Below are positions 62,136 through 64,000 of a stretch of DNA of 64,000 nt, piece by piece; within the stretch, counting starts at the first letter, position 1, and the number at the start of each line of letters is the position of its first letter. The DNA lies in the NCBI RefSeq assembly GCF_009765375.1, contig NZ_VTOK01000004.1, positions 223,616 through 287,615 on the forward strand. Reading direction: 5' to 3'. Position numbers and translations under genes: made by a program. This DNA comes from Alteribacillus sp. YIM 98480 (lineage in GTDB: Bacteria > Bacillota > Bacilli > Bacillales > Marinococcaceae). The notes beneath the pieces are model-generated. The model was given only the letters and a program-made list of their open reading frames with translations, was not told the DNA's origin and made no database searches.

Positions 62136-62647
62136 GTATTCACCTCCAATGATTAACCTACCTTTATAAATATTCGTAATAAGTTAAATTAATGCCTTTT
62201 TTGTAGATGTTTGTTGTCAATTCTTGTATATAAGCTGCCGCAATATGACTTTTGCCTGGGAAGAAAAACTACAAAAGTTTATTTCAATTACAACCGAGGA
62301 GAGAGGAATAAAGAAACAATTAAAAGCAGGAAATGAAGCATATGAAGAAAAAAATCCGTTAGTTGTATGTATTTAAAAAAGGAACAAGAAAACGATTTTT
62401 AATGGTCGCTTAGAAAAACGTATCTTTTCCTAACATAGTCATTTTCATTTTACAATCGCGCCTTTATATAGGGAGCATTTTTTATATGGGGTCATATAAA
62501 TATATTACACCTGAATCAATTTCATAAGTGCTGTTTTGCTTATAAAAATCGAACGATGACGAGGGGATTTTATATAACGTACGTTTATAATGATAAAAAA
62601 GGAAATAATCCCTTGATTCAAAATCATTATTAAGGATAGTGAAGTGC
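62136..62647. other. Gap of about 510 bases with a possible small frame
   Basis: A 43-codon frame at 62245-62376 (TFAWEEKLQKFISITTEERG) looks coding-like but has no binding site; it may be a remnant. The gap also holds the second 21-bp repeat and a GGGGATTTTATATAACG promoter-like tract before the GNAT gene. Confidence 0.35.
62512..62532 (+). repeat. 21-bp repeat, copy 2
   Basis: Exact second copy of the element at 60223-60243, same orientation, about 115 bases upstream of the GNAT gene. Confidence 0.7.
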
Positions 62648-63163
62648 ATGAAAATTATTCCGTTTACATTAGAAGGATATTATTTTATTAAAATGGTTGA
62701 GTTATATCTCACTCTTTTTAAAGCAGACCCAACAGTTATGAAAAAGCAATTTCAGCAGCATTCCAGGAATCCAAATTTTGAAGGATATTTGGCTGTTATT
62801 AATAATCAAGTTGTAGGATATATATACGGCTATACCTCTCGTAGAGGCCAGTATTACCATCATTTATTGGCAAAACATTTACTGTCCAATGAAGGATGGC
62901 TGAAAGACTGTATGGAACTTGCGGAGTTAGGTGTTCATCCCAGGTACAGAAGGCGGGGGATTGCTAAGACGCTCATTCATCTTTTACTTCAAAATAGACA
63001 GGAAAAAACAGCTTTATTAACGGTGCGTAAAAATAACCATAATGCGGTTTCTTTTTACAAAAAGCAAGGGTGGGTAGTTATCCGAGATGGTTTTTATCCA
63101 CATACACCTTATGAATTCCTCATTATGGGAAAGGTAATAAACACAGTAAAATCGATTGGATGA
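62648..63163 (+). CDS. GNAT-family N-acetyltransferase
   Basis: A 171-residue acetyltransferase. The acetyl-CoA site reads AELGVHPRYRRRGIAKTLIH (Q/RxxGxA pattern), followed by LLTVRKNNHNAVSFYKKQGW, the usual motif B end. Substrate unknown; such enzymes acetylate amines on proteins, antibiotics or small molecules. ATG 62648 fits AAGGATAG upstream; a GTG three codons earlier is possible. Monocistronic. Confidence 0.88.
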   Translation: MKIIPFTLEGYYFIKMVELYLTLFKADPTVMKKQFQQHSRNPNFEGYLAVINNQVVGYIYGYTSRRGQYYHHLLAKHLLSNEGWLKDCMELAELGVHPRYRRRGIAKTLIHLLLQNRQEKTALLTVRKNNHNAVSFYKKQGWVVIRDGFYPHTPYEFLIMGKVINTVKSIG

Positions 63164-63232
63164 GATTCTACAAGTTAGATAATACATTTTTTGATTAGTA
63201 AAAGTATTGTTGTAACTTATTCCCAATTCCAT

Positions 63233-63262
63233 ACGTCTTATTAGTAATAATAGATAAGACGT
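63233..63262. promoter_or_regulatory. Perfect inverted repeat before a lipoprotein gene
   Basis: ACGTCTTAT (63233-63241) and ATAAGACGT (63254-63262) are perfect 9-bp arms with a 12-bp spacer. They end just before the GGGGGGAT binding site, so they could be an operator or an RNA hairpin. Confidence 0.5.
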
Positions 63263-63273
63263 GGGGGGATAAG

Positions 63274-63753
63274 ATGCCGTTTATAGTTTGTTTGTTAGGT
63301 ATATTGCTAATTTCTGCAGGTTGTACGTCCAATGAAACGGTGATTCTGCCTGAAGATATACCCAACTATGTTCAAGAAAGTGACTTTGAAAAAATTGATT
63401 GGGAAAGAAATGCGCAGGAATTTGGTGATAGAGGAGTGATTGGAAATGAAAACAAATCCGGAGTAATTGGTGCTGATCTGCCAAGCGTAGATCGGCAAAA
63501 ATGGATGTGGCACCTTTGGGGAGTGAAAAATCCAGAAACTGTAGATTTAACCATTGTCGGCTTCAATAAAGAAACAGAAACTGTGCACCAAATCTTAGTA
63601 AATGGCTGGACAGGGGAAATTGCAGGAGCGAACAATGGAGCAGATGCACATATGCCTTCAAATGTTGAGGTACCTAAGACGGGGGAGTGGGCGATGCTGC
63701 TTTATGCGGACGGAGATCTATTTGATATTTTATTTTATGATATAAGCGAATAA
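63274..63753 (+). CDS. Lipoprotein resembling DUF4871 proteins
   Basis: A 159-residue lipoprotein. The signal ends at LLGILLISAGC (lipobox Cys at about 17). The mature part is beta-rich (KWMWHLWGVKNPETVDLTIVGFNK, VNGWTGEIAGANNGADAHMP, GEWAMLLYADGDLFDIL) and recalls DUF4871/immunoglobulin-like lipoproteins of Bacillus. Function unknown. GGGGGGAT precedes the ATG, and a perfect dyad lies just upstream. Confidence 0.75.
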   Translation: MPFIVCLLGILLISAGCTSNETVILPEDIPNYVQESDFEKIDWERNAQEFGDRGVIGNENKSGVIGADLPSVDRQKWMWHLWGVKNPETVDLTIVGFNKETETVHQILVNGWTGEIAGANNGADAHMPSNVEVPKTGEWAMLLYADGDLFDILFYDISE

Positions 63754-63803
63754 AAAATATTTATTGTTTGATTCAAAATAAAAACAGTAAACATTTCCTG
63801 GAT

Positions 63804-63917
63804 ATGGAGACTCTCCAATATATTATTTTGTGGATTATTGTGTTTTCTGTTATTGTGGGAGCCGTTTACGACTTGATTGAAGGTTTTCGGAAAGCAAAAA
63901 TGAAACATTACGAATAA
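63804..63917 (+). CDS. Small single-helix membrane protein
   Basis: A 37-codon frame encoding one membrane helix (LQYIILWIIVFSVIVGAVY) and a positively charged tail (FRKAKMKHYE), the usual inside-positive layout of tiny membrane proteins. No clear binding site precedes the ATG. It is 50 bases after the lipoprotein gene and may be co-transcribed. Function unknown. Confidence 0.45.
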   Translation: METLQYIILWIIVFSVIVGAVYDLIEGFRKAKMKHYE

Positions 63918-63962
63918 GTTAGAAGTGCGACGAGAGGCTGGGACAAAACCCAGTAATTAAAA

Positions 63963-64000
63963 AGAGTGGTCCTCGCCAATACGTTGGTGAGGACCACTCT
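63963..64000. terminator. Long stem-loop at the window edge
   Basis: AGAGTGGTCCTCGCCAA (63963-63979) pairs with TTGGTGAGGACCACTCT (63984-64000, one wobble). A T-run, if any, would lie beyond the window. Probably an intrinsic terminator. Confidence 0.7.

Noticed and set aside
1..64000. CRISPR arrays, tRNA or rRNA genes, intact insertion sequences, prophage
   Set aside because: No regularly spaced repeats, cloverleaf arrangements, transposase or phage genes were found on reading the sequence.

Overview
The window is a chromosomal segment from a low-GC, endospore-forming member of the Bacillaceae. Spore genes support this: an alpha/beta-type small acid-soluble spore protein (61277-61489), a CwlJ/SleB-type cortex hydrolase (61707-62135) and a GerAB-type germinant permease (49556-50677). 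A SinR-like regulator, AGGAGG-type ribosome binding sites and sigma-A promoters point the same way. Very acidic secreted proteins and an NhaC-type antiporter suggest a salt- or alkali-tolerant lifestyle; that last point is inference. No rRNA, tRNA, CRISPR array, intact insertion sequence or prophage was seen.

Layout. 1-4.1 kb: a DNA-binding protein, a zinc-ribbon membrane protein and an HtrA-like protease. 4.3-9.8 kb: a sigma-54 activator, then a sigma-54 promoter driving DJ-1/PfpI, amidohydrolase, MIP18/DUF59 and zinc alcohol dehydrogenase genes. 9.9-11.3 kb: a Zur-box operon with a ferredoxin-like protein and a COG0523 GTPase. 11.5-22.1 kb: mixed core genes, including a nonsense-disrupted membrane gene, a DUF4062 protein, a SinR-like regulator, a divergent MFS/LysR pair, a 5'-3' exonuclease and a class B penicillin-binding protein. 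22.5-25.9 kb: a glycine riboswitch operon (glyA, serine dehydratase beta and alpha, HesB-like protein) that should turn glycine into serine and then pyruvate.

25.9-36.4 kb: a PrpR-type sigma-54 activator diverges from a TAXI-TRAP transporter, followed by hydantoinase A and B and an ornithine-cyclodeaminase-family enzyme. Both transcription units start with canonical -24/-12 promoters, so they look like one nitrogen-compound uptake and catabolism regulon. 36.6-38.3 kb: a TetR regulator and an epimerase-like gene share the same operator. 39.2-47.8 kb: a carbon-catabolite-controlled tripartite tricarboxylate transporter operon with an SAF-domain oxidoreductase, a four-carbon acid-sugar kinase, a GntR regulator, an MDR dehydrogenase and a class II aldolase, probably an acid-sugar catabolic route.

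48.6-53 kb: an acidic lipoprotein, the germination permease, the NhaC antiporter and a Lys-rich repeat gene broken by two frameshifts. 53.2-54.7 kb: a solitary hutH. 54.8-61.1 kb: a beta-ketoadipate branch (muconate cycloisomerase, DUF3237, enol-lactonase-like hydrolase, CoA-transferase, thiolase) with a divergent IclR regulator. It lacks a ring-cleavage dioxygenase and a muconolactone isomerase. 61.2-64 kb: spore genes, a GNAT acetyltransferase and small lipoprotein and membrane genes.

The strongest leads are the hydroxylase-free monooxygenase-accessory module with its own sigma-54 activator, the DUF3237 protein in the place where a muconolactone isomerase is expected, and the acid-sugar operon with an unusual set of dehydrogenases.
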